A DNA stretch of 64,000 bases from JBBECE01 sp964574935 (GTDB lineage: Bacteria > Pseudomonadota > Alphaproteobacteria > Rhizobiales > Devosiaceae). Positions within the stretch are counted from its first letter, which is position 1. Each line of letters begins with the position of its first letter. Positions 41,862 to 49,412 of the stretch are shown here, piece by piece. The notes beneath the pieces were generated by a model that searched no databases, was not told the origin of the DNA, and saw nothing but the letters and a program-made list of their open reading frames with translations. A program made the position numbers and the translations under genes. Location: the NCBI GenBank assembly GCA_964574935.1, contig CAZNOZ010000009.1, positions 9,120 to 73,119 of the forward strand, in the 5' to 3' direction.

Positions 41862-42557
41862 ATGGTCACCACTTCGTCAGAGCACATTGTCACTTCCTAC
41901 GAGGACGAACTCACCGAGATCGTCCGTCTGATCTCCGAAATGGGCGGCATGGTCGAACAGGCCGTGACCAATTCCGTCACTGCCCTGGTGACCCTCGACC
42001 ACGCCTTGGCCAAGAAGGTCGTCGAGGGCGACGAGCAGGTCGACGAGCTGGAGCGGAGGATCGACGACATGGGCGTCTCGATGATCGCGCGCCGACAGCC
42101 GATGGGCCCCGACCTGCGTCAGATCATCGCCTCTATCCACGTCGCCACCGATCTCGAGCGCATCGGCGACATGGCCAAGAACATCGGCCGGCGGACCCTG
42201 CAGATCAGCGAGCAGCACGTCACGCCCCAGCTCTACAAGGGCGTGCGCCACATGTCCGAGCTGGCGCTCGGCCAGGTCAATCGCGCCATCAGTTCGTTCA
42301 CCTCCCGCGACACCGAATTGGCGGTCGATGTGTGCAAGCGGGACGACGAGGTTGACGCGATCTACATGTCCCTGTTCCGCGAATTCCTCACCTATATGAT
42401 GGAGGACCCGCGCAACATCACCGACTGCATGCATTTGCTGTTCTGCGCAAAGCATCTCGAGCGAACGGGCGACCACGCCACCAACATCGCCGAGGCCGCC
42501 TTCTACATGGTCTCCGGAAAGAACCTGCCGCTGGCGCTTGAGCGCGACGACGTTTGA
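41862..42557 (+). CDS. phoU: Phosphate signalling protein PhoU
   Basis: PhoU (231 residues) is a dimeric all-helical protein made of two three-helix bundles; it links the Pst transporter to PhoR and damps the Pho response. Each bundle has the metal-binding E/D-rich signature: VVEGDEQVDELERRIDD with TDLERIGDMAKNIG in the first, and CKRDDEVDAIYMSLFREFL with KHLERTGDHATNIAE in the second. The gene is 26 bases after pstB and 28 before phoB. Confidence 0.96.
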   Translation: MVTTSSEHIVTSYEDELTEIVRLISEMGGMVEQAVTNSVTALVTLDHALAKKVVEGDEQVDELERRIDDMGVSMIARRQPMGPDLRQIIASIHVATDLERIGDMAKNIGRRTLQISEQHVTPQLYKGVRHMSELALGQVNRAISSFTSRDTELAVDVCKRDDEVDAIYMSLFREFLTYMMEDPRNITDCMHLLFCAKHLERTGDHATNIAEAAFYMVSGKNLPLALERDDV

Positions 42558-42585
42558 ACCGGCCCCGACGCGCGAAGCCGAACCC

Positions 42586-43284
42586 ATGTCTGCCCAGCTG
42601 CTGATTGTCGAAGACGAATCCGACCTCGCTGAATTGCTGCGCTACAACTTCGAGGCGGCCGGCTACCGGGTGGTCTGCGTCGCAGCGGGTGACGAGGCCG
42701 ACGTGCAAATCCGCGAAACCACGCCGGACCTTATCATCCTCGACTGGATGCTCCCGGGGATTTCCGGCATCGAACTGTGCCGCCGTTGGCGCATGCGGGA
42801 GACCACCGCCAGCATCCCGATCATCATGCTGACCGCCCGCGCCGAAGAGGAAGAGCGGGTGCGCGGACTGGCCACCGGCGCCGACGACTATGTCGTCAAG
42901 CCGTTTTCCGTCCCCGAGCTCATGCAGCGCGTCAAGGCACTTCTCAGGCGAACCAGCCCGCAATTGCTCAATACCACCCTGCGTGCCGGCGACATCGAGC
43001 TCGATCGGCACACACACCGGGTGCGGCGCTCGGGGCGGGAAATCCACCTCGGCCCGACCGAGTACCGGCTGCTCGAATACCTGATGCAGAATCCCGGGCG
43101 CGTCTACAGCCGAGGACAGCTGCTCGATGGCGTGTGGGGGCACGGCGTGTATGTCGACGAGCGAACCGTCGACGTCCATGTCGGCCGTCTGCGCAAGGCC
43201 ATCAACCGGAGCCAGAGCCGCGATCCCATCCGCACCGTGCGCGGGGCGGGCTATGCCCTGGACGAGCGGTTTGCAGCGGGCTGA
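42586..43284 (+). CDS. phoB: Phosphate regulon response regulator PhoB
   Basis: PhoB (232 residues) is an OmpR-type regulator: a receiver with acidic pocket VEDESD, phosphoacceptor Asp53 in LIILDWMLPG, the Thr in MLTARA and the Lys in DYVVKPF. A C-terminal winged helix has TEYRLLEYLMQNPGRVYSR and ERTVDVHVGRLRKAI. It binds Pho boxes such as the one before pstS. ATG at 42586 gives the usual PhoB N terminus; the in-frame TTG at 42538 inside phoU is not used. As the last gene of the Pho cluster it is partner of PhoR at the other end. Confidence 0.96.
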   Translation: MSAQLLIVEDESDLAELLRYNFEAAGYRVVCVAAGDEADVQIRETTPDLIILDWMLPGISGIELCRRWRMRETTASIPIIMLTARAEEEERVRGLATGADDYVVKPFSVPELMQRVKALLRRTSPQLLNTTLRAGDIELDRHTHRVRRSGREIHLGPTEYRLLEYLMQNPGRVYSRGQLLDGVWGHGVYVDERTVDVHVGRLRKAINRSQSRDPIRTVRGAGYALDERFAAG

Positions 43285-43295
43285 GCGCGATCGCA

Positions 43296-43312
43296 GCCGG
43301 CCCGAGGCCGGC
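43296..43312. terminator. Hairpin between convergent phoB and kinase genes
   Basis: GCCGGCC (43296-43302) and GGCCGGC (43306-43312) form a 7-bp GC stem with a 3-base loop, lying 12 bases after phoB and 4 bases beyond the stop of the convergent kinase gene. Only GATTTC follows, so it is a weak bidirectional terminator candidate. Confidence 0.4.
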
Positions 43313-43316
43313 GATT

Positions 43317-43778
43317 TCAGCGGGCGAGTTCCTCCGCCGTCGGGGCCTCGAAGCGATCGATCCAGCCTCTCAGGGCAGCTTCGGAAATCGCGAACGCGCC
43401 ACGCGGCAAGTCCGAGTTCCGTTCGGCCAGCCGTCGCAGCAGCTCCTCGGGCGAGCAAAGTGTGTAATGGATGGCGAAATCAGCCCCCAACCGCGCCGCG
43501 CGGGCGCGGAAATCTTCACGCTCCTCGCGGGCCCAGAAGCCGAAATCTAGAATGACGCTGGTGTCTAGTTGCAGCGCGCGCTCGGCAACGCCCCACATTA
43601 GGGCCTCGACGATGCTGTGGCGCCGGTCATGAGCTGGGTCTTCGGCATCTTGTCCGAACAAGGTGACCTGCCACTCATCCGGCGTCAGCCGCAAGGCCCG
43701 AAGTTCAGTCTCAAGGCGCCGCGCCAATGTGGTTTTCCCCGAGCAAGGGAGCCCCACCATGAGGTGTAGCGTCGGCAC
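43317..43778 (-). CDS. Small P-loop kinase (AAA_33/zeta-like)
   Basis: This 153-residue protein has Walker A near its start (HLMVGLPCSGKTTLARRLE) followed by a DEW after LRLTP, a layout seen in small AAA_33-type kinases that phosphorylate nucleosides, sugars or antibiotics. A second-strand Asp occurs in SVILDFGFWAREERE, and an Arg-rich lid follows (ELLRRLAERN). The GTG at 43778 is preferred since it begins just before the P-loop strand and 19 bases after the gcrA stop; a longer frame to 43868 would overlap gcrA. It probably shares the gcrA transcript. The substrate is unknown; no antitoxin partner is visible. Confidence 0.78.
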   Translation of the reverse strand: MPTLHLMVGLPCSGKTTLARRLETELRALRLTPDEWQVTLFGQDAEDPAHDRRHSIVEALMWGVAERALQLDTSVILDFGFWAREEREDFRARAARLGADFAIHYTLCSPEELLRRLAERNSDLPRGAFAISEAALRGWIDRFEAPTAEELAR

Positions 43779-43797
43779 GTGGCAGGCTCGCGGCCGG

Positions 43798-44310
43798 CTA
43801 CCGCCGCCGCTTTTCGATGGTGTGGTAGGCGCGGCGGGCGTGGAACTTGCAGTAGGGCCGGTTTTCATCGACCTCCCGGCCGCAGAAGTGGAAGTCCTCT
43901 CCCATCGGGTCGCCGATCGGCCATTTGCAGGTGTTCTCGTTCAGCGACAACAAGTCGATCCGCTCCTCGGGCGGGATGTAGAGCTCGATCGCCGGATTGA
44001 CCACCGACAGCGGCTCGTCCTCTTCTGCCAGAGGTATTTGCAGCGCGTTCGCGCCGATCATCGGAGCGTTGACGGCGCGGCGTCTGCCCATGCCGCCGCT
44101 GGACACACGGCGCGAGGTCGAGCGCGGTTTGCGCATTCGTGGCGCGCTCGAGGTCGGACGGGCCCGCCCGGACAGTTTCAGTCGATGGACCTTGCCGATG
44201 ACGGCATTCCGGGTCACGCCCTCCCCGAGTTCGGCTGCGATCTGGCTGGCGCTAAGGCCTTCCATCCAAAGCCTTTTCAGGAGCTCGACCCGTTCGTCCG
44301 TCCACGCCAT
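43798..44310 (-). CDS. gcrA: Cell-cycle regulator GcrA
   Basis: GcrA is an alphaproteobacterial transcription factor that binds RNA polymerase with sigma-70 and acts at promoters carrying CcrM-methylated GANTC sites. The 170-residue protein has the family's N terminus, MAWTDERVELLKRLWMEGLS, with an HTH (SASQIAAELGEGVTRNAVIG, KVHRLKLSGR). A basic linker follows, and the C-terminal Cys/His part includes CKWPIGDPMGEDFHFCGR and RPYCKFHARRAY. It is divergent from argD across a 413-base gap that holds five GANTC sites, three of them within 60 bases of its ATG, so GcrA may control its own gene (inference). Confidence 0.96.
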   Translation of the reverse strand: MAWTDERVELLKRLWMEGLSASQIAAELGEGVTRNAVIGKVHRLKLSGRARPTSSAPRMRKPRSTSRRVSSGGMGRRRAVNAPMIGANALQIPLAEEDEPLSVVNPAIELYIPPEERIDLLSLNENTCKWPIGDPMGEDFHFCGREVDENRPYCKFHARRAYHTIEKRRR

Positions 44311-44336
44311 GCTGGCCTCTTAGGGGCTCCGCCGCC

Positions 44337-44481
44337 GAATCCCGCATAGACTCCCGGACCCCGCCGGAATCGCTTTTTCCGGCACCTGGCTAGCAGTCGT
44401 GTGCCTGTTGGGTCCGCGCCACGAGATATCGTGTACCCGCAGGATCACTGTATAGGAGGCGCGGAATCGGTGACAAGAGTC
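44337..44481. promoter_or_regulatory. Cluster of five GANTC (CcrM) sites upstream of gcrA
   Basis: GANTC occurs at 44337-44341, 44349-44353, 44367-44371, 44464-44468 and 44477-44481. At this base composition about one site per 300 bases is expected, so five in 145 is a strong local excess. These are the recognition sites of the cell-cycle methylase CcrM and the context in which GcrA works. The first three lie where a gcrA promoter should be. Confidence 0.7.
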
Positions 44482-44637
44482 GGGCCCCACTTTCCCCGCA
44501 TTAATGCGGCCGGCGCAGAGGTCACCAGCGGCCCGGGCACCTCGGACCGGGAATTGACATCGACGGTCCCCCTCGCCGATAAGGGCCCCGAACGTGTCGC
44601 CCGGGGTCGAAACATGGGCGGCGCGTTTTTCGTTTTT
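44464..44637 (+). ncRNA. Candidate structured RNA between gcrA and argD
   Basis: This stretch has several nested inverted repeats: GGTGAC (44469-44474) with GTCACC (44521-44526), enclosing the palindromic hairpin CCGCATTAATGCGG (44496-44509); then GGACCG (44544-44549) with CGGTCC (44564-44569); then the terminator at 44593-44637. No ribosome site with a convincing reading frame is present. This is the layout expected for a small RNA or an attenuated leader in front of argD. Its 5' end is not defined: no clear promoter is seen. It matches no RNA family I can recall. Confidence 0.35.
44593..44637 (+). terminator. Strong intrinsic terminator 86 bases before argD
   Basis: CGTGTCGCCC (44593-44602) pairs with GGGCGGCGCG (44616-44625) over 10 bp including two G-U pairs, with a 13-base loop. 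It is followed by TTTTTCGTTTTT (44626-44637). It points toward argD, so it ends a transcript that begins upstream or attenuates argD. Confidence 0.7.
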
Positions 44638-44723
44638 GCGCCCGGACTGCCGTGATCACATTGCGTTGTCGGGCCGACGGCCGGCGCCCGATCGTGGCGG
44701 GCTTTTGACAAGAGGACACATCG

Positions 44724-45911
44724 ATGTCGGCGCTCTTCGGGACCTACGCCCGTTCAGACCTTGCTTTCGAGCGGGGCGAGGGGATGCGCCTTTTTACCGC
44801 CGACGGCGAGGCCTATCTCGATTTTGCCGCCGGCATCGGCGTCAACGCGCTTGGTTATGCGCACCCGGATCTGGTGGCGGCGCTCAAATCCCAGGGCGAG
44901 CGGCTTTGGCATGTCTCGAATCTTTACCGGATCCCCGAACAGGAACGGCTCGCCGCGCGCCTCGTCGAGGCGAGCTTCGCCGACCGGGTGTTCTTCGCCA
45001 ATTCCGGCGCCGAAGCGGTCGAATGCGCCATCAAGACCGTCCGCCGCTACTTCCACGCCACCGGCGCGCCCGAGCGTTTCGAATTCATCACCTTCACCGG
45101 CAGCTTTCACGGCCGCACCCTCGCCACCATCGCCGCCGGCGGCAATGCGGCCTTCGCCGAGGGGTTCGGCCCGCCGGTCGAGGGCTTCGTGCATGCCGCC
45201 CCCGGCGATATCGACGCCGTCCGGGCCCTCGTGGGTCCGCGCACGGCCGGCATTCTGGTCGAGCCGATCCAGGGCGAGGGCGGCGTCAACCTGATGCCGG
45301 AGCGGTTTCTCGAGGCGCTCAGGGCGCTGTGCGACGAGGCAGGGTTGCTGCTCGTCTTCGACGAAGTCCAATGTGGTTGCGGACGCACCGGGCGCTTTTC
45401 GGCCCACGAATGGACCGACGCCACCCCCGATCTGATGGCGATCGCCAAAGGGATCGGGGGCGGATTTCCGCTCGGGGCGTGCCTTGCAACCGAGCGGGTC
45501 GGCCAATACATGACCCCGGGCAGCCACGGGTCCACGTTCGGGGGCAATCCGCTGGCCTGTGCCGTCGGCAATGCCGTGCTCGACCGAATCCTGGCGCCCG
45601 GTTTTCTGGAGCATGTCGACGAGGCGGGCCGGCATCTGGCCTGGCATCTCAGACAGCTTGCGCAGCGCTTTCCGCAGCATGTCGTCGACGTCAGGGGACG
45701 CGGACTGATCGCCGGGCTGAAGCTGGTGCCCAATGCGCGCGAATTTGTCGCCGAGCTGCGCCGGCACCGCCTGCTGACCGTCTCGGCGAGCGACAACGTG
45801 CTGCGCCTTCTGCCGCCGCTGATCGTCGAAAAGGCGGATATCGACGAGGCGGCGGACATCCTTGCCGACGCGCTCGGCGGATTGGACGCCGACCCGTCGA
45901 GCGCGGCCTGA
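44724..45911 (+). CDS. argD: Acetylornithine aminotransferase
   Basis: ArgD converts N-acetylglutamate-semialdehyde to N-acetylornithine with glutamate and PLP, in cytosolic arginine synthesis; many also act in lysine synthesis. The 395-residue class III aminotransferase has YLDFAAGIGVNALGYAHPD, the FITFTGSFHGRTLATIAAGG element and the cofactor Asp in LLLVFDEVQCGCGRTG. The PLP Lys lies in MAIAKGIGGGFPLGACLA. GAGGACAC precedes the ATG. argF and hslO follow on the same strand, a conserved order in Hyphomicrobiales. A promoter-like TTGACA-N18-GATAAG (44554-44583) would start RNA right at the terminator stem, so the true argD promoter is unclear. Confidence 0.95.
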   Translation: MSALFGTYARSDLAFERGEGMRLFTADGEAYLDFAAGIGVNALGYAHPDLVAALKSQGERLWHVSNLYRIPEQERLAARLVEASFADRVFFANSGAEAVECAIKTVRRYFHATGAPERFEFITFTGSFHGRTLATIAAGGNAAFAEGFGPPVEGFVHAAPGDIDAVRALVGPRTAGILVEPIQGEGGVNLMPERFLEALRALCDEAGLLLVFDEVQCGCGRTGRFSAHEWTDATPDLMAIAKGIGGGFPLGACLATERVGQYMTPGSHGSTFGGNPLACAVGNAVLDRILAPGFLEHVDEAGRHLAWHLRQLAQRFPQHVVDVRGRGLIAGLKLVPNAREFVAELRRHRLLTVSASDNVLRLLPPLIVEKADIDEAADILADALGGLDADPSSAA

Positions 45912-45966
45912 GCGCCCAGGCTGCAAGCGCCGCCGCGGCGTGTCGGCGTCAACCGGGATTGTCTCC

Positions 45967-46896
45967 ATGACAACCAAGAGCACAGACTTCATCGATCTCG
46001 ACCAGGTCCCCGCCGGCGACCTGCGGGAAATCCTCGCGCTGGCTGCCGACCTCAAGACGCGTCACTCGCGTGGCGAACGGCCGGCGCTGCTCGCCGGCAA
46101 GGTGCTGGCGATGGTTTTCGCTCAGCCCTCCACCCGCACCCGCATTTCCTTCGATGTCGGAATGCGCCAGCTCGGCGGCGAAACCCTGGTGCTGTCCGGT
46201 ACCGACATGCAGCTCGCCCGCGACGAAACCATCGCCGACACGGCGCGGGTGATGTCGCGCTTTGTCGATGCCATCATGATCCGGACCCTCGCCCACGACG
46301 ACGTCGTCGAGCTCGCCGCCGCCGCCACGGTGCCCGTGATCAACGGGCTCACCCGGCGCTCGCATCCCTGCCAGGTGATGGCCGATATCCTCACCTTCGA
46401 GGAAAAGCGCGCTCCGATCGATGCCGCGACGGTTGCCTGGGTGGGTGACGCCAACAATGTCCTGGCCTCCTGGGTGCAGGCCGCCCGCGCCTTCGGCTTC
46501 CGGCTGCGCATCGCCTGCCCGCCCGCATACGGCCCGAGCGACGAGCTCGCCGCCGAGATCGAGGCTGCCGGCTCCGCGGTCGAACTCGGCGCGGATCCCA
46601 TGGCCGCGGTTCGGGATGCCGATTTGGTGGTGACCGATACCTGGGTTTCGATCGGCGACTCCGACGTCGACGAACGCCGCCGGCGGCTGCGTCGGTACAG
46701 GGTCGATGCGGCGTTGATGGCGAAGGCCGCGGCTGACGCGCTTTTCATGCACTGTCTTCCCGCTCACCGCGGCGACGAAGTGACCGACGAGGTCATCGAC
46801 GGGCCGCAGTCGGTGGTCTTCGACGAGGCGGAGAACCGCCTGCACGCTCAAAAGGCGATCCTGTGCTGGGTGTTCGGGATCGACAAACTGCCATGA
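45967..46896 (+). CDS. argF: Ornithine carbamoyltransferase
   Basis: ArgF joins ornithine and carbamoyl phosphate to give citrulline. The 309-residue protein has the carbamoyl-phosphate motif FAQPSTRTRISFDVGM, HPCQVMADILT for the second half of that site, and the ornithine-site Cys in LFMHCLPAHRG. ATG at 45967 gives the normal length; a longer in-frame start at 45862 would overlap argD and is not used. The gene is 55 bases after argD, and its stop overlaps the hslO start by 4 bases (ATGA). Confidence 0.96.
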   Translation: MTTKSTDFIDLDQVPAGDLREILALAADLKTRHSRGERPALLAGKVLAMVFAQPSTRTRISFDVGMRQLGGETLVLSGTDMQLARDETIADTARVMSRFVDAIMIRTLAHDDVVELAAAATVPVINGLTRRSHPCQVMADILTFEEKRAPIDAATVAWVGDANNVLASWVQAARAFGFRLRIACPPAYGPSDELAAEIEAAGSAVELGADPMAAVRDADLVVTDTWVSIGDSDVDERRRRLRRYRVDAALMAKAAADALFMHCLPAHRGDEVTDEVIDGPQSVVFDEAENRLHAQKAILCWVFGIDKLP

Positions 46897-47894
46897 GCCA
46901 GTCCCTGCTCGAAGCTGCCGGTCTCGACCGCCCGGAAAGCGGCGACGACGCGCTGGTGCCGTTTGCCCTGGAGGCGCTCGATTGCCGCGGGCGCAGCGCC
47001 CGCCTTGGCGGCGCCCTCGACACAATCCTCGCCCGACACGACTACCCCGCCCCGGTTGCCCGGCTGCTGGGTGAGGCGGTGGTGCTGACCGCGCTTGTCG
47101 GCTCATCCCTGAAATTCAATGGGAGGTTCATCCTCCAGGCCCAGACCGACGGTCCGGTCAACCTGCTTGTGGTTGACCTCGACACCCCCGACGGCATCCG
47201 AGGCTATGCGCGCCACGATCCGGCGGCGCTCTCGGCGGCCGCTTCCGAAGGTCGCGTGGCGCCGGCCGAACTGCTTGGAAACGGGGTGCTCGCGATGACG
47301 GTGGACCAGGGCCCGCGCATGGACCGCTATCAGGGCATCGTCGAACTCCGGGGCACCTCGCTTGAAGAAGCGGCACTGCGCTACTTCGCCCAGTCCGAGC
47401 AGATCCCGACGCAGGTGCGCCTCGCCGTCGGCCAGCTTGCCCGCAAGGGCGACAAGCGTCCCGTGTGGCGCGCCGGCGGCATCCTGCTGCAGTATCTGCC
47501 GGCCGGCGGCGGCGCTCGCCTCACGCCCGATCTCCCCGGCGACGGCGATTTCGACAACGCCGAGACCGCCGATCGTTCGTTCGTCGAAGACGACCATTGG
47601 ACTGAAGCCAAGGCGCATCTGATGACCGTCGACGACGCCGAACTCGTGGACCCGGATATCTCGCCCGAGCGCTTGCTCTACAGGCTCTACCACGAGCGCG
47701 GCGTGCGGGTGTTCCGCCCCCATCCGGTCGAGGCGCGGTGCACCTGCTCGGCCGACAAGGTCGAAGCCATGCTGTCCGGTTTCGACCCCGATCAGCGGGC
47801 CGAAATGGCGGTCGACGGCGAAATCGAAGTGACCTGCGACTTTTGCTCGACGGTTTACCGATTCAACAAAAACCTCTTCGGCCTCGGCGACTGA
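46893..47894 (+). CDS. hslO: Redox-regulated chaperone Hsp33
   Basis: Hsp33 (333 residues) is a cytosolic holdase switched on by oxidative unfolding. The C-terminal zinc site is complete: the CTC of VEARCTCSADKVEAML and CDFC of VTCDFCSTVYRF give the C-x-C and C-x2-C pairs. The N-terminal core has LLGEAVVLTALVGSSLKFNG and the substrate-binding strand region FILQAQTDGPVNLLVVDL. Translation is probably coupled to argF through the ATGA overlap. The argF-hslO pairing is common in this order. Confidence 0.95.
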   Translation: MSQSLLEAAGLDRPESGDDALVPFALEALDCRGRSARLGGALDTILARHDYPAPVARLLGEAVVLTALVGSSLKFNGRFILQAQTDGPVNLLVVDLDTPDGIRGYARHDPAALSAAASEGRVAPAELLGNGVLAMTVDQGPRMDRYQGIVELRGTSLEEAALRYFAQSEQIPTQVRLAVGQLARKGDKRPVWRAGGILLQYLPAGGGARLTPDLPGDGDFDNAETADRSFVEDDHWTEAKAHLMTVDDAELVDPDISPERLLYRLYHERGVRVFRPHPVEARCTCSADKVEAMLSGFDPDQRAEMAVDGEIEVTCDFCSTVYRFNKNLFGLGD

Positions 47895-47999
47895 CGGGGT
47901 TCAATCCGCCGCCGGGCGGGTAGGGTTCATTGCCAAAGTTTCATTTGTTCCGGTGCGGTCCCGCACGTACCATCTGCCGAGGCGGTGGAAGGCATTGAC

Positions 48000-49412
48000 G
48001 TGGAAAGGGAATTGGACGCATCCGCGGATCCGGCCCCAACCGTCGAGCACAGCCTCGTGCACTCGGCGGGCCGGCGCCGGCGCACTTCGTTCCTCGGGGC
48101 CCTGACACGCATCGCCGTCGCCGTCGCGATCATCGGCGCCGCGGGCTATCAGGTCTCGTCGATGATCTCGGACCAGCCCGCGCCCGTCGAACGCCAGCCC
48201 CGGGAACGTTCCTTCACTGTGTCGGTCGTCGAACCGGTGCCTCAGTCCGTCCAGACGCACCTGAAGACCTACGGCGAGATTGTCGCCGCGCGCTCCATCG
48301 ACATTCGTTCGCAAGTCGCCGGGGAGGTCGTCGAGGTCTCTGACAATCTCAAGGTCGGCGCCGCCGTCGGCGAGGGCGAAGTGTTGCTGCGCGTCGATTC
48401 ATTTGAATATGACGGCCAGGTCACCCTCGCCCGCGCCAATCTGGCCGACGCCCAGCTGGCGCTCAGCGAAGCCCGGTCGGCCAGGGAGCTCGAAGGCTCG
48501 GCCCTCGAATTCGCGCGCACCCAGCTCGCCGCTGGCGAACGGGATCTCGAGCGTGCCAACACCCTCATGGATCGCGGCTCGGCCACCCGGCAAACGGTCG
48601 AACAGCTCGAGTTGACCGTTGCCGAGCGGCGGCAGGCGGTGGCGCAGCATCAGTCTTCTCTGGTCGGTCTCGAAGCCGAGATCCAGCGCCGGCAGGCGGC
48701 CATTGAAGCGTCGCGCTGGAGCCTCGACCAGGCACTGAGGGCCCAGGCCAATACACTCGTCAAGGCCCCGTTCGCCGGTATCGTCACGGCGGAGAATGTC
48801 GATCTTGCCAGCGTTGTCGCCAACAACGAGACCTTGGTCTCGATGTACGAAACCGCTTCGCTCAACGCCCGGTTCGTGGTCTCGGACCAGCAATACGGTC
48901 AGCTCATGCGCATGGGCCTGGTGGGTCGCCCGGTGCAGGTGGTCTGGCAGATCGAGCCAGAGCCCCTGGTTGTCGACGGCGCCATCGATCGCGCCGGCGC
49001 CCAGGTCGATGCCGCTTCCGGAGGGGTTGAGATGTTTGCAGCCCTCGACTCGGTCCAATCCACCGCCATCCGGCCCGGCACCTTCGTGGAAGTGTCCGTC
49101 GCCGGCCCCCGCTTTGAGGGCGTGCTGCGCCTGCCCGAGACGGCGGTTTATGGCGGCGACCACATTTTTGTGGTCCGCGACGGGCGCATGGCGCGCATCG
49201 ATGCCGAGGTTCTGGGCCGCGAAGGCGAGGATGTGATCGTCCGCGCCGACATACCCGAGGGCGAACCGGTCATCACCACCCGGCTGGCGCAGGCCGGCGA
49301 GGGCTTGCGCGTGACCGTCGAAGGCGAAGCGCCCGAAGCCGGGTTCCGGCCCGGCCAGGGCGGCTTTCGGGGTCCCGGAGGCGGATCTCGCGGCGGGATC
49401 CCGCCGGGGTGA
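48000..49412 (+). CDS. RND efflux periplasmic adaptor (membrane fusion protein)
   Basis: This 470-residue adaptor has an N-terminal membrane anchor (FLGALTRIAVAVAIIGAAGY), two lipoyl half-motifs (EIVAARSIDIRSQVAGEVVE and TLVKAPFAGIVTAENVDLAS), and between them a long alpha-hairpin (residues about 140-245) that should reach the outer-membrane channel. Beta-barrel and membrane-proximal domains follow. The Gly-rich tail (GQGGFRGPGGGSRGG) is unusual but probably disordered. GTG at 48000 has GGAAGG 7 bases before it; GTG at 47985 is the alternative. The stop overlaps the transporter start, so the two make one pump. No outer-membrane channel gene or local regulator is present. Confidence 0.9.
   Translation: MERELDASADPAPTVEHSLVHSAGRRRRTSFLGALTRIAVAVAIIGAAGYQVSSMISDQPAPVERQPRERSFTVSVVEPVPQSVQTHLKTYGEIVAARSIDIRSQVAGEVVEVSDNLKVGAAVGEGEVLLRVDSFEYDGQVTLARANLADAQLALSEARSARELEGSALEFARTQLAAGERDLERANTLMDRGSATRQTVEQLELTVAERRQAVAQHQSSLVGLEAEIQRRQAAIEASRWSLDQALRAQANTLVKAPFAGIVTAENVDLASVVANNETLVSMYETASLNARFVVSDQQYGQLMRMGLVGRPVQVVWQIEPEPLVVDGAIDRAGAQVDAASGGVEMFAALDSVQSTAIRPGTFVEVSVAGPRFEGVLRLPETAVYGGDHIFVVRDGRMARIDAEVLGREGEDVIVRADIPEGEPVITTRLAQAGEGLRVTVEGEAPEAGFRPGQGGFRGPGGGSRGGIPPG

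Noticed and set aside
44554..44583. TTGACA-N18-GATAAG as the argD promoter
   Set aside because: RNA would start about 5 bases before the stem of a strong terminator, giving only a 45-base product; it may be chance or serve another purpose.
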